Source: Segatella baroniae DSM 16972 = JCM 13447 (lineage in GTDB: Bacteria > Bacteroidota > Bacteroidia > Bacteroidales > Bacteroidaceae). From it: a stretch of 64,000 bases of DNA. Location: assembly GCF_000426585.1 (NCBI RefSeq), contig NZ_AUFQ01000001.1, forward strand, positions 124,001 through 188,000, in the 5' to 3' direction. Position numbers and translations under genes: made by a program. Under the pieces are notes generated by a model, which saw only the letters and a program-made list of their open reading frames with translations, was not told where the DNA came from and did not search any database. How positions within the stretch are numbered: the first letter of the stretch is position 1; the number at the start of each line of letters is the position of its first letter. Positions 26,448 through 34,918 of this stretch are shown one piece after another.

Positions 26448-27695
26448 TTACAAACCCAAGCCCTTGCGCTTTTTCTTCTTTTTGCGCTTCATCGCCCGGA
26501 TGAAAGCCTTTTCCTCAGCATCTACCGCCGGACCTTCGGGAGTGAGCAAGCCCATTCCGCCCGATACGTCTTCACGGTCGTATGCGGTCTGTCCGTATGC
26601 CTTGTCCGCAGCATCCATAGGGATGGATAACGGTATCGGCGGTTGTCCGGCGTATGGCAGGGTGAAGTGTTCCTGCAAGGCATTCGCCGAAAGCTCCTTG
26701 CCCATGCGAGAGCCGTTCAGTACACATCCTGTGCGGTGGTCGATAAACGTCGCTCCATAGATACGCCCTTCATCCGTGTAGCGCAGTACGGTGTCGATGC
26801 CCTTCTCTTTGAGTTGGGATACAAATTTGTCCTTGTCATAAGTGCCTTGCAGCACGGAAAGAACGGTGCGTTTCGTCATGTCGGCGAGCTTCCTGTCCTT
26901 AATCTCTGATTTGGAACGGATAAATTTTCTCTGTACGGCTTCATAACCTGCGGACTTCCCGAAAAGCGAGGACTTGAACGGGTTGCCCACCTTGTTACCC
27001 TTGTCGTCCGTGACGGAATAAACCAGCCCGTGATACTCCCGTCCGCGCACGTTGCCTCTCGCTTCCTCCACCGTCATATTATATAAGGAAAGGAGCGCAC
27101 GGTATTCGCCCATCGTCTGAAAACGGTACTGCCCGTTCAGAGCCTTCACAGTGCCAGCCACCTGCTTCTTCACATCACCTGCCGATGCGTCCACCTTGCT
27201 TAGCGGCGTGTCAAGCCGGCGGTTCCTGCGCTCCGCGCCGTGCAGCCCGTATTTCTTCTCCAGCTCACGGGTGATTTGTTTGCTACGATAGTAGTTGTTC
27301 TTGTCGCTGATACATTTCCCGTTATCGTCCACCCGCACCGTCACGATGTGCAGGTGGTGGCGGTCGATGTCCTCGTGCTTGAAAACAAGATAAGGCTGGT
27401 TGCCGAAACCGAGTTTTTCCAGATACTCGCGGGCTATATCCTGCAATTCCGCATCGGTCAACACATCCTCCGGATGTGGGTTGAGCGAAATATGCACCAC
27501 CGGCTTCTCCACCTTCATCTGTGGCGGCATGAAGGTGAGAAAACCCTCCATCGCCTTGTTGATGTCCACCTTTCCCGAACCGTCATTGTAGATGCGGTTG
27601 GTCGTAAGCAACCGCCCCTGCGCCTCGTTAATCTTCTCCCCGTTATAGGCAATCGCGCCGTACAACGAGTTTCCTACACTGATTTTTGCGACCAT
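26448..27695 (-). CDS. mobB: MobB relaxase
   Basis: 415 residues, relaxase/mobilisation nuclease family (PF03432-like). The metal-binding histidines are in KHEDIDRHHLHIVTVRVD (H107, H113, H114, H116). The nicking tyrosine is likely one of those near the N terminus (Y12 or Y17 in NSLYGAIAYN). The C terminus is highly basic (KRKKKKKRKG). It nicks oriT and stays bound to the 5' end. Its start lies inside the end of mobA (22-nt overlap), so the two are coupled. The candidate oriT is directly upstream of mobA. Confidence 0.92.
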   Translation of the reverse strand: MVAKISVGNSLYGAIAYNGEKINEAQGRLLTTNRIYNDGSGKVDINKAMEGFLTFMPPQMKVEKPVVHISLNPHPEDVLTDAELQDIAREYLEKLGFGNQPYLVFKHEDIDRHHLHIVTVRVDDNGKCISDKNNYYRSKQITRELEKKYGLHGAERRNRRLDTPLSKVDASAGDVKKQVAGTVKALNGQYRFQTMGEYRALLSLYNMTVEEARGNVRGREYHGLVYSVTDDKGNKVGNPFKSSLFGKSAGYEAVQRKFIRSKSEIKDRKLADMTKRTVLSVLQGTYDKDKFVSQLKEKGIDTVLRYTDEGRIYGATFIDHRTGCVLNGSRMGKELSANALQEHFTLPYAGQPPIPLSIPMDAADKAYGQTAYDREDVSGGMGLLTPEGPAVDAEEKAFIRAMKRKKKKKRKGLGL

Positions 27696-28102
27696 TTCGC
27701 CTCCATTTCCCTTGAAAGTTCCACAATCCGGCGGCTCAGTTTCACGAGTTCGACGGTGTGTTGCTCTAATTTGTAGAGCAACGCCATCGCCTTTTTCTCT
27801 GAAAAATGCAGCCTCAGTTCCTTCACGACTTGGTTGTAATTCGTACCCACGGCGCGGAACTGCGCATGAAAATCCGATAGCTTGGTGTAATAGTCCACCA
27901 GCGTCTTGTCCACCTTCAGCACCTTGAACGGCTGTCCGAAGAAGTGCGCTTTGAGGAAAACCGACCGTGCATAGACACCCGATTTTCCGAACATGGCGAG
28001 GAAACGATTGTGTTCCTCCTCGTTGAAACGGACGGTGTAACGGTACACCGCCGGATCAAGTTTGGGATTTCTCCCTGCTTTGCTTTTCCTTTTCTCTTTC
28101 AT
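27674..28102 (-). CDS. mobA: MobA, oriT-binding accessory protein
   Basis: 142 residues, very basic, of the relaxosome accessory type. RYTVRFNEEEHNRFLAMFGKSGVYARSVFLKAHFFG (about 21-56) is the ribbon-helix-helix-like segment of plasmid MobC-family proteins, followed by helices with the GTNYNQVVKEL motif (about 86-96). It is expected to bind oriT and help the relaxase. Its start is preceded by CGCTAAATCCAAAGTAAT, a version of the leader seen before several tra genes. Confidence 0.88.
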   Translation of the reverse strand: MKEKRKSKAGRNPKLDPAVYRYTVRFNEEEHNRFLAMFGKSGVYARSVFLKAHFFGQPFKVLKVDKTLVDYYTKLSDFHAQFRAVGTNYNQVVKELRLHFSEKKAMALLYKLEQHTVELVKLSRRIVELSREMEAKWSQKSV

Positions 28103-28229
28103 ATTACTTTGGATTTAGCGGATTGACGGCATAAGCCGCCGCTTCGGATCACAGCACCGCAGTTCTGAAAGGCTTTCCGACTTCGGAGGGAAAGCCCGCC
28201 CCCTGCAAGGGCAAGGCGTTTTCCGGGAT

Positions 28230-28247
28230 GCTCAAAATATTTTGAGC
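28230..28247. repeat. 18-bp perfect palindrome in the oriT region
   Basis: GCTCAAAATATTTTGAGC. It could also act as a hairpin in the 5' leader of the mob transcript. Confidence 0.7.
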
Positions 28248-28266
28248 GGCTGAAAACATACCTTGC

Positions 28267-28284
28267 TATGTTCAGGTGAACATA
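28267..28284. repeat. 18-bp palindrome in the oriT region
   Basis: TATGTTCA and TGAACATA, 8-bp arms with a central GG, 19 nt from the palindrome at 28230-28247. Confidence 0.7.
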
Positions 28285-28523
28285 AAAATCCGTCAGGGGA
28301 CGGATGGGAAGATACCTTTCAGGACTCCGGGCCGCGCACCATCGGCGAACCCTGCTGTCCGGGGGGCAAAGTTACGCCCTTAAAGCTGTATTGGACAGAT
28401 GCTTGACCCGGTCAATGACTGCCAACCGGCGCAACGTGCTGCCACTTGCCGGAGAAGTGATACAGGTTCCAAAATATACTTGTTTATTTGCAGCATGATT
28501 CAAGAAACGAACGATTTGAAAAT

Positions 28524-28775
28524 ATGAGAAAAGGAACATTCAAATACCCGGACAATCGCTTCGGCGGATACTTGCCGAAGCGGATACCCGAACCGTCGGA
28601 ACCCCGGTTATCCGACAATCTGGTGAAGTACAGATTCAATGACTTCATGACGCAGTGTCGTCATTCATCACTTGTTCGCCGCACCGCTTCACCACAGAAC
28701 CGGATACGCGATGACCCGCCCATGTGTCTGTTCACTGAAGCGGATAATGTAGCAACCAAATCCGCATATAAATAG
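28524..28775 (+). CDS. possible small protein upstream of traA
   Basis: 83 codons from ATG 28524 to a stop 36 nt before traA. The product is basic (MRKGTFKYPDNRFGGYLPKRIPEPSEPRLSDN...), with no recognised domain. Early in the frame lies a perfect hairpin, CGCTTCGGC (28557-28565) with GCCGAAGCG (28574-28582), so the stretch may instead be part of oriT or a tra leader. Coding status is uncertain. Confidence 0.3.
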   Translation: MRKGTFKYPDNRFGGYLPKRIPEPSEPRLSDNLVKYRFNDFMTQCRHSSLVRRTASPQNRIRDDPPMCLFTEADNVATKSAYK

Positions 28776-28811
28776 AAAAAGAAATCTTCAACAATTAAAA
28801 TAAATGGAACT

Positions 28812-29573
28812 ATGAGTAAGGAAATCTTCGTTGCATTCGCAACACAGAAAGGTGGCATCGGCAAATCCACTGTCACGGCACTTGCCGCCAGCTACCTGCA
28901 CAACGTGAAAGGCTACAATGTCGCCGTCGTGGACTGCGACGACCCGCAGCACAGCATCCACGGGCTGCGCGAACACGAAATGGGGCTTATCGACAGCAGC
29001 ACCTACTTCAAGGCTCTCGCTTGCGACCATTTCCGCCGGATGAAAAAGAACGCCTACACCATCGTCAAGAGCAATGCGGTGAACGCCCTCGACGATGCCG
29101 AGAGGATGATTGCCACTGAGGACGTGAAACCCGACGTGGTGTTCTTCGACATGCCCGGCACACTCCGTAGTAACGGCGTGATAAAGACGCTCTCGCAGAT
29201 GGACTACATCTTCACTCCGCTGAGTGCCGACCGCTTTGTTGTGGAGAGTACCCTGAAATTCGTCACAATGTTCCGCGACAGGCTGATGACTACCGGACAG
29301 GCGAAAACAAAGGGGCTTTATCTGTTTTGGACGATGGTGGACGGCAGGGAGAGGAACGACCTGTACGGCATCTACGAGGAAGTGATAGCCGAAATGGGCT
29401 TTCCGGTACTTTCCACCCGCTTGCCCGACAGCAAGAAGTTCCGCCGTGACCTTTCGGAAGAGCGCAAGAGCGTTTTCCGCTCCACCATCTTCCCGATGGA
29501 CACGGCACTGCTGAAAGGGAGTGGCATCCGGGAGTTTTCCGAAGAGATAAGCGACATCATCAGACCGCAGTGA
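28812..29573 (+). CDS. traA: TraA, ParA-family ATPase
   Basis: 253 residues. The deviant Walker A KGGIGKST (about 15-22) with the signature lysine, VAVVDCDDPQHS (about 39-50) and VVFFDMPGTLRSN (about 111-123) identify a ParA/MinD-type ATPase. It heads the transfer operon, as in CTnDOT where the first tra gene encodes a ParA-like protein. Possible roles are positioning of the transfer complex or element partition. The stop overlaps the region of the traB start. Confidence 0.85.
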   Translation: MSKEIFVAFATQKGGIGKSTVTALAASYLHNVKGYNVAVVDCDDPQHSIHGLREHEMGLIDSSTYFKALACDHFRRMKKNAYTIVKSNAVNALDDAERMIATEDVKPDVVFFDMPGTLRSNGVIKTLSQMDYIFTPLSADRFVVESTLKFVTMFRDRLMTTGQAKTKGLYLFWTMVDGRERNDLYGIYEEVIAEMGFPVLSTRLPDSKKFRRDLSEERKSVFRSTIFPMDTALLKGSGIREFSEEISDIIRPQ

Positions 29574-29575
29574 GC

Positions 29576-30016
29576 ATGGGCAGCAGGAAAGTGAACACGG
29601 AAGGCATCGACGAGGAACTGCTGTTAGCTTCCATCGGGCGGCGCACACAGGACGGGACACTGCGCCCCGCACAGGAAGTACCCGCAGCTGCACCGACCGA
29701 AGAGGACACCGCCGCACCGGAACCACCTCCTGTGCAACCAGTAACACGGGAAAAAGCGCAGAGGGAAAGTGGCCGCCGGAAAAGGCAGGATGAGGACTAT
29801 AACGAGCTGTTCCTGCGCCGCAACGAGATAAAGACCCGCCAGTGTGTCTATATCAGCCGCGATGTCCACGGCAAAATCCTCAGAATCGTGAACGACATCG
29901 CCGGAGGTGAAATCTCGGTGGGCGGCTATGTGGATACCGTGCTGCGCCAACATCTGGAACAGCACAAGGAGAGAATCAACGAACTGTACAAGAAACAACG
30001 TGAAGATCTGATTTGA
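29576..30016 (+). CDS. traB: TraB, DUF3408-type protein
   Basis: 146 residues from ATG 29576; a GTG at 29570 overlapping the traA stop would add two residues. The N-terminal half is a disordered P/E/A-rich linker; the C-terminal half YNELFLRRNEIKTRQCVYISRDVHGKILRIVNDIAGGEISVGGYVDTVLRQHLEQHKERI resembles DUF3408, a ribbon-helix-helix-like domain. The following gene has the same C-terminal pattern, so the two are paralogues. With a ParA ahead of it, TraB could be the DNA-binding partner of TraA, an inference from context. Confidence 0.75.
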   Translation: MGSRKVNTEGIDEELLLASIGRRTQDGTLRPAQEVPAAAPTEEDTAAPEPPPVQPVTREKAQRESGRRKRQDEDYNELFLRRNEIKTRQCVYISRDVHGKILRIVNDIAGGEISVGGYVDTVLRQHLEQHKERINELYKKQREDLI

Positions 30017-30018
30017 AA

Positions 30019-30372
30019 ATGGAAAAAGAAATGACACCGAATGAAAAAAGACCACAGCAAGACTGCGGAGGTATGTTTGCCCAAGTGCAGGCGAGTGTGG
30101 AAATCCTGTCGCCTGTCCCGGTAAGCGGCAAATGCTGCGAGAAGGACTATGAACGTCTGTTCATCCGTGACTCGGAAGTAAAGGCACGTGAGGGGAAGAT
30201 GGCGTATGTGCGCCCGGAGTACCACGAGCGTATCATGTGTATCACCCGTGTAATCGGGCATGACCGGCTTATGCTGTCCGCTTACATCGACCATGTGCTG
30301 ACGCATCACTTCAACCAGTGCGAGGATGCGATAAAGAGCCTTTATGCCCGAAATTATAATTCAGTATTCTAA
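30019..30372 (+). CDS. traC: TraC, DUF3408-type protein
   Basis: 117 residues from ATG 30019. YERLFIRDSEVKAREGKMAYVRPEYHERIMCITRVIGHDRLMLSAYIDHVLTHHFNQCEDAI matches the C-terminal domain of the previous gene in pattern and spacing (shared E-x-x-F-R-x-x-E, a Y-I-x-x-V-L-x-x-H core). It probably folds as a ribbon-helix-helix DNA-binding protein. It starts 3 nt after traB. Confidence 0.72.
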   Translation: MEKEMTPNEKRPQQDCGGMFAQVQASVEILSPVPVSGKCCEKDYERLFIRDSEVKAREGKMAYVRPEYHERIMCITRVIGHDRLMLSAYIDHVLTHHFNQCEDAIKSLYARNYNSVF

Positions 30373-30388
30373 CCAAAAACGGAAGGAT

Positions 30389-31117
30389 ATGAATTACACA
30401 ATCAGCATGACAGACATTCTGCTGGCGGTATCGGTCGGCTGCAACCTCTGGTTCCTGTTCCTGCTCCTTTACGAGCGCATCATGGACACGCGGATTGTCC
30501 GCTTCTTCAAGGGCATTGTCGGATTATGGCGGTCACTGGACGGGAATGAGGCTAAACGCATAGCGGCACACGAGGAAGTCCCTGCGGAAAAGGCGGACAT
30601 CATCGGCAAGAGCCGTTTCAGGATGGCATCCACCCGGACAACCGCTGCCATACCGACGCAAGAAGCCGCCACTATGGAAAAAGGCATTGAGCTGTCGGAG
30701 GAAGAGGCTACTTTTGACGACGGAAAAACGGGAAACGCATCCCGCCCGGCACAAGTTCCGGAGGAAAAACTCGATGAGACCTTCACGAGCATACCGCCGG
30801 AGGAACTGGGATACGGGGACGACGAACCGGAAGAGGACGCCTCGGACACGCCACGGGCTTCGGGCAGCAGCTTTGACGAGATTGACGACGCCTGCAAGAC
30901 CGCCAAGAACCCGGACGCGACACAGGCGGAACGTGAAAAGGCGGCGAAGGTGTTCACCGACATGGAGGGCACGGAGTTGTACGAGAAAATGATGGAAGGC
31001 TCTTCGGAGATAGGCATCCGCATCAAGGGGCTTATCGAGATTCGGCTGAAGAAACCTGAAAAGGAGTTCGTCGTGCCGGACAACATCGAGGAGTTCGACA
31101 TTCGCAACTATGTATGA
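30389..31117 (+). CDS. traD: TraD, single-pass membrane protein of the tra operon
   Basis: 242 residues from ATG 30389. One membrane segment close to the N terminus (ILLAVSVGCNLWFLFLLLYERI, about 8-30) is followed by a long hydrophilic, acidic cytoplasmic part with low complexity (EEEATFDDGK, GYGDDEPEEDASD) and a conserved C-terminal block (EKAAKVFTDMEGTELYEKMMEGSSEIGIRIKGLIEIRLKK). Function unknown; it is always found in this place in CTnDOT-like tra operons. Confidence 0.7.
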   Translation: MNYTISMTDILLAVSVGCNLWFLFLLLYERIMDTRIVRFFKGIVGLWRSLDGNEAKRIAAHEEVPAEKADIIGKSRFRMASTRTTAAIPTQEAATMEKGIELSEEEATFDDGKTGNASRPAQVPEEKLDETFTSIPPEELGYGDDEPEEDASDTPRASGSSFDEIDDACKTAKNPDATQAEREKAAKVFTDMEGTELYEKMMEGSSEIGIRIKGLIEIRLKKPEKEFVVPDNIEEFDIRNYV

Positions 31118-31145
31118 CAACAATAAAAGAAATGAACATGAAAGA

Positions 31146-31238
31146 ATGACATCAACCCACGCGGCGAGGAAACGCAAGGCGCATCCCTATCCGCAACGGA
31201 CACGCCCACGTCCGTGGAAACAAACGGGCATCCACTAA
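31146..31238 (+). CDS. possible 30-residue basic peptide
   Basis: ATG 31146 to TAA 31238 encodes a peptide with about one third K, R and H. It lies in the 200-nt gap between traD and traE. No ribosome site of note and no known homologue; the gap also holds a copy of the CCACTAAAACCAAAGTAA leader (31232-31250). Coding is doubtful. Confidence 0.2.
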   Translation: MTSTHAARKRKAHPYPQRTRPRPWKQTGIH

Positions 31239-31318
31239 AACCAAAGTAAAGAAACAAAGTATCAACCGCCCGACAAAGGACCATCCACCCTTTTGACGGC
31301 AAAAAACAAGAACAGTTT

Positions 31319-31636
31319 ATGAACAAGAACATCTTGAAAAACAGAAAAGCAATCCTCTCCGCGGCACTTGTCATCGCCGCAACCGCCTCCGCTTTCGCGC
31401 AGGGAAACGGCATCGCGGGCATCAACGAAGCCACCTCTATGGTGAGTTCTTATTTCGACCCCGGAACTAAACTGATATACGCCATCGGTGCAGTCGTCGG
31501 GCTTATCGGGGGCGTAAAAGTGTACGGCAAGTTTTCATCGGGCGACCCCGACACCAGCAAGACAGCCGCCTCGTGGTTCGGCGCGTGCATCTTCCTGATT
31601 GTTGCCGCCACCATCCTGCGCTCATTCTTCCTTTAA
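31319..31636 (+). CDS. traE: TraE, VirB2-like pilin candidate (DUF4134)
   Basis: 105 residues. Signal segment ILSAALVIAATASAFAQ (cleavage after about residue 28), then two hydrophobic helices (LIYAIGAVVGLIGGVKVYGKF and WFGACIFLIVAATILRSFF), the topology of VirB2 pilins. It is followed directly by traF and traG, the VirB2-VirB3-VirB4 order of type IV secretion systems. Confidence 0.88.
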   Translation: MNKNILKNRKAILSAALVIAATASAFAQGNGIAGINEATSMVSSYFDPGTKLIYAIGAVVGLIGGVKVYGKFSSGDPDTSKTAASWFGACIFLIVAATILRSFFL

Positions 31637-31646
31637 TAAATAATGT

Positions 31647-31979
31647 ATGGCTGAATACCCAATCAACAAGGGTATCGGCCGTCCGGTAGAGTTCAAGGGC
31701 TTGAAGGCACAGTACCTCTTCATCTTCTGCGGAGGTCTGCTGGCTCTCTTCGTCCTGTTCGTCATCCTCTACATGGTCGGTATCGACCAGTGGATATGTA
31801 TCGGCTTCGGCGCGGCATCGTCCTCCCTCCTTGTATGGCAGACCTTCGCGCTGAACGCCCGGTACGGCGAACACGGGCTGATGAAATTAGGAGCGGCACG
31901 GAGCCATCCCCGATACCTTATCAACCGGCGGCGGATACCCCGTCTGTTCAAACGACAACGAAAGGAAGAAAGACAATGA
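31647..31979 (+). CDS. traF: TraF, VirB3-like membrane protein (DUF4133)
   Basis: 110 residues with two adjacent membrane helices (YLFIFCGGLLALFVLFVILYMVG and WICIGFGAASSSLLVWQTFAL), flanked by the conserved YPINKGIGRPVEFKGLKAQY and a basic C-terminal tail. This is the VirB3 layout. The stop overlaps the traG start (ATGA). Confidence 0.88.
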   Translation: MAEYPINKGIGRPVEFKGLKAQYLFIFCGGLLALFVLFVILYMVGIDQWICIGFGAASSSLLVWQTFALNARYGEHGLMKLGAARSHPRYLINRRRIPRLFKRQRKEERQ

Positions 31980-34480
31980 GGAATACATCGAAAATGACAA
32001 CACTGGAAAACAGGTTCCCACTTTTAGCGGTGGAGCATGGCTGCATCATCTCAAAGGACGCCGACATCACGGTGGCTTTCGAGGTGGAACTGCCGGAACT
32101 TTACACCGTGACGGGTGCGGAGTACGAGGCGATACACAGTTGCTGGTGCAAGGCTATCAAGGTGCTGCCGGACTACTCCGTCGTCCACAAACAGGACTGG
32201 TTCATCAAGGAACGCTACAAACCGGAGCTTCAGAAGGACGACATGAGCTTTTTAAGCCGCTCTTTCGAGCGTCACTTCAACGAGCGTCCGTACCTGAAAC
32301 ACACCTGCTACCTCTACCTGACCAAGACAACAAAGGAGCGTAACCGGATGCAGAGCAATTTCAGCACGCTGTGCCGGGGACATATCATCCCGAAGGAGCT
32401 GGACAGGGAAACCACGACCAAGTTCTTGGAAGCCTGCGAACAGTTCGAGCGCATCATGAACGACAGCGGGCTTGTCAGGCTGCGCCGCCTCTCCACCGAT
32501 GAGATTGTGGGTACTGAGGGAAATACGGGACTTATTGAACGCTACTTCTCGCTCATGTCGGAAGGTGACACCACCTTGCAGGACATCGAGCTTTCGGCAA
32601 GGGAGATGCGCATCGGCGACAACCGCCTGTGTCTGCACACCCTCTCCGACGCGGAAGACCTGCCGGGCAAGGTGGCTACCGACACCCGTTACGAGAAGCT
32701 CTCCACCGACCGGAGTGACTGCCGACTGTCATTCGCCTCCCCGGTGGGGCTTCTGCTCTCCTGCAACCATATCTACAACCAGTATGTGCTGATAGACAAC
32801 AGTGAGGAAACCTTGCATAAGTTCGAGAAGTCCGCCCGTAACATGCAGTCGCTATCTCGCTATTCAAGGAGCAACAGCATCAACCGCGAGTGGATAGACC
32901 AATACCTGAACGAAGCCCATTCCTACGGACTGACCTCGGTACGGGCACACTTCAACGTCATGGCGTGGAGCGACGATGCGGAGGAACTGAAGCATATCAA
33001 GAACGACGTGGGCAGCCAGTTGGCAAGCATGGAATGCGTGCCGCGCCACAACACCATCGACTGCCCGACACTCTACTGGGCGGCGATACCCGGCAATGCG
33101 GCGGACTTCCCGGCGGAAGAGAGTTTCCACACCTTCATCGAACAGGCGGTGTGCCTGTTCACAGAGGAAACCAACTACCGCAACTCGCTCTCGCCCTTCG
33201 GCATCAAGATGGTGGACAGGCTCACGGGAAAACCGCTGCACCTTGACATCTCCGACCTGCCCATGAAGCGGGGTATCACGACCAACCGCAACAAGTTCGT
33301 GCTGGGTCCTTCGGGCAGCGGCAAGTCTTTCTTCATGAACCACCTCGTGCGCCAATATTATGAGCAAGGCGCACATGTGGTATTGGTGGACACGGGAAAC
33401 TCCTATCAGGGCTTGTGCGGCATGATCCGACGCAAGACAGGCGGAGCGGACGGCGTGTATTTCACCTACACGGAAGAGAAGCCCATATCGTTCAACCCGT
33501 TCTACACCGACGATTACATCTTCGACGTGGAGAAGAAGGACAGCATCAAGACCCTGCTGCTGACGCTCTGGAAGTCGGAGGACGACAAGGTGACAAAGAC
33601 GGAGAGCGGCGAGCTGGGCAGTGCCGTGAGTGCCTATATTGAGCGCATCCAATCCGACCGTAGCATCGTGCCGTCGTTCAACACCTTCTACGAGTATATG
33701 CGTGACGACTACCGCAAGGAACTGGCACAGCGTGACATCAAGGTGGAGAAGTCCGACTTCAACATCGACAACATGCTCACCACCATGCGGCAGTATTACC
33801 GGGGCGGACGCTACGACTTCCTGCTCAACTCCACGGAGAACATCGACCTGCTCGGCAAGCGGTTCATTGTCTTCGAGATAGATTCGATTAAGGAAAACCG
33901 CGAACTGTTCCCCGTCGTGACCATCATCATCATGGAAGCCTTCATCAACAAGATGCGGCGACTAAAAGGGGTACGGAAACAGCTTATTGTGGAAGAGGCT
34001 TGGAAGGCTCTCTCTTCAGCGAACATGGCTGAATATCTGCGCTATATGTACAAGACGGTCAGAAAATATTACGGCGAGGCAATCGTGGTGACGCAGGAGG
34101 TGGACGACATCATTTCCTCTCCCGTGGTCAAGGAGAGCATCATCAACAACTCCGACTGCAAGATACTTCTCGACCAGCGCAAGTACATGAACAAGTTCGA
34201 CCAGATACAGGCGTTGCTCGGACTGACGGAAAAGGAGAAAGGGCAGATACTCTCCATCAACATGGCGAACAACCCTTCACGGCTCTACAAGGAGGTGTGG
34301 ATAGGCTTGGGTGGCACACAATCGGCGGTCTATGCCACCGAGGTCAGTGCAGAAGAATATCTGGCGTACACCACCGAGGAAACGGAGAAAGTGGAGGTTT
34401 ACCGTCTGGCGGAGAAGTTGGGCGGCGACATCGAAGCCGCCATCCGGCAACTTGCCGAGAAGCGGAGAACCAAAAGTTAA
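31976..34480 (+). CDS. traG: TraG, VirB4-type conjugation ATPase
   Basis: 834 residues from ATG 31976, which overlaps the traF stop; the longer frame from 31790 lies inside traF and is rejected. Walker A is VLGPSGSGKSFFMNHL (about 442-457) and Walker B QLIVEEAWKAL (about 668). The RecA-like core ends with the conserved QILSIN segment and WIGLGG. The N-terminal half is the CagE/TrbE/VirB4 domain. It drives pilus assembly and substrate passage at the inner membrane. Confidence 0.95.
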   Translation: MRNTSKMTTLENRFPLLAVEHGCIISKDADITVAFEVELPELYTVTGAEYEAIHSCWCKAIKVLPDYSVVHKQDWFIKERYKPELQKDDMSFLSRSFERHFNERPYLKHTCYLYLTKTTKERNRMQSNFSTLCRGHIIPKELDRETTTKFLEACEQFERIMNDSGLVRLRRLSTDEIVGTEGNTGLIERYFSLMSEGDTTLQDIELSAREMRIGDNRLCLHTLSDAEDLPGKVATDTRYEKLSTDRSDCRLSFASPVGLLLSCNHIYNQYVLIDNSEETLHKFEKSARNMQSLSRYSRSNSINREWIDQYLNEAHSYGLTSVRAHFNVMAWSDDAEELKHIKNDVGSQLASMECVPRHNTIDCPTLYWAAIPGNAADFPAEESFHTFIEQAVCLFTEETNYRNSLSPFGIKMVDRLTGKPLHLDISDLPMKRGITTNRNKFVLGPSGSGKSFFMNHLVRQYYEQGAHVVLVDTGNSYQGLCGMIRRKTGGADGVYFTYTEEKPISFNPFYTDDYIFDVEKKDSIKTLLLTLWKSEDDKVTKTESGELGSAVSAYIERIQSDRSIVPSFNTFYEYMRDDYRKELAQRDIKVEKSDFNIDNMLTTMRQYYRGGRYDFLLNSTENIDLLGKRFIVFEIDSIKENRELFPVVTIIIMEAFINKMRRLKGVRKQLIVEEAWKALSSANMAEYLRYMYKTVRKYYGEAIVVTQEVDDIISSPVVKESIINNSDCKILLDQRKYMNKFDQIQALLGLTEKEKGQILSINMANNPSRLYKEVWIGLGGTQSAVYATEVSAEEYLAYTTEETEKVEVYRLAEKLGGDIEAAIRQLAEKRRTKS

Positions 34481-34508
34481 TCATTTAATCATCAGCTAAA
34501 AACAAGAA

Positions 34509-34895
34509 ATGCGTATGAATTTATCAAAAGTTAAAATGCTGCAAGTCAGCAAGTGCCTGATCGGATTGGCGGTCATGATGCTGCAATCCTGCGATGTGGT
34601 CGATAACCGCCGTGATATGCTGTGCGGGAACTGGGAGAGCGTGGAGGGGAAGCCCGATGTGCTTATCTACAAGGAGGGCGAAGCCTACAAGGTGACGGTG
34701 TTCCGCCGGAGCGGTCTGCGCCGCAAGCTGAAACCGGAAACCTATCTCTTGCAGGAGGAAAACGACAACCTGTTCATGAACACCGGCTTCCGCATCGACG
34801 TGTCCTACAACGAGGCAACGGACGTGCTGACCTTCTCGCCGGGCGGCGACTATGTGCGGGTGAAACCGCAGCCGGGACACCCGACAGAAGAATAA
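34509..34895 (+). CDS. traH: TraH-position lipoprotein (DUF3876-like)
   Basis: 128 residues. Lipoprotein signal LIGLAVMMLQSC with the lipobox cysteine at about residue 28, then a compact domain CGNWESVEGKPDVLIYKEGEAYKVTVFRRS...LLQEENDNLFMNTGFRIDVSYNEATDVLTFSPGGDYVRV of lipocalin-like strand pattern. It is expected in the outer or inner membrane facing the periplasm. It lies between the VirB4-type gene and traI. Confidence 0.72.
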   Translation: MRMNLSKVKMLQVSKCLIGLAVMMLQSCDVVDNRRDMLCGNWESVEGKPDVLIYKEGEAYKVTVFRRSGLRRKLKPETYLLQEENDNLFMNTGFRIDVSYNEATDVLTFSPGGDYVRVKPQPGHPTEE

Positions 34896-34918
34896 CAACC
34901 ACTAAAATCCAAAGTAAC

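Larger units (their letters stand above)
28103..28523. other. candidate oriT region
   Basis: About 420 bp without a convincing gene between the divergent mobA and tra genes, the place where oriT lies in CTnDOT-type elements. It has three palindromic parts: AAGGCTTTCC/GGGAAAGCC around 28167-28194, GCTCAAAATATTTTGAGC (28230-28247, perfect) and TATGTTCA GG TGAACATA (28267-28284). Palindromes of this kind are typical relaxosome binding sites. No nick site can be assigned from sequence alone. Confidence 0.6.

Noticed and set aside
28304..28498. 64-codon frame in the oriT region
   Set aside because: Lies within the palindrome-rich non-coding region, with no typical codon pattern or start context.
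31790..31975. N-terminal extension of TraG by 62 residues
   Set aside because: The extension overlaps the traF gene in another frame; the ATG at 31976 overlapping the traF stop gives the normal VirB4-type start.
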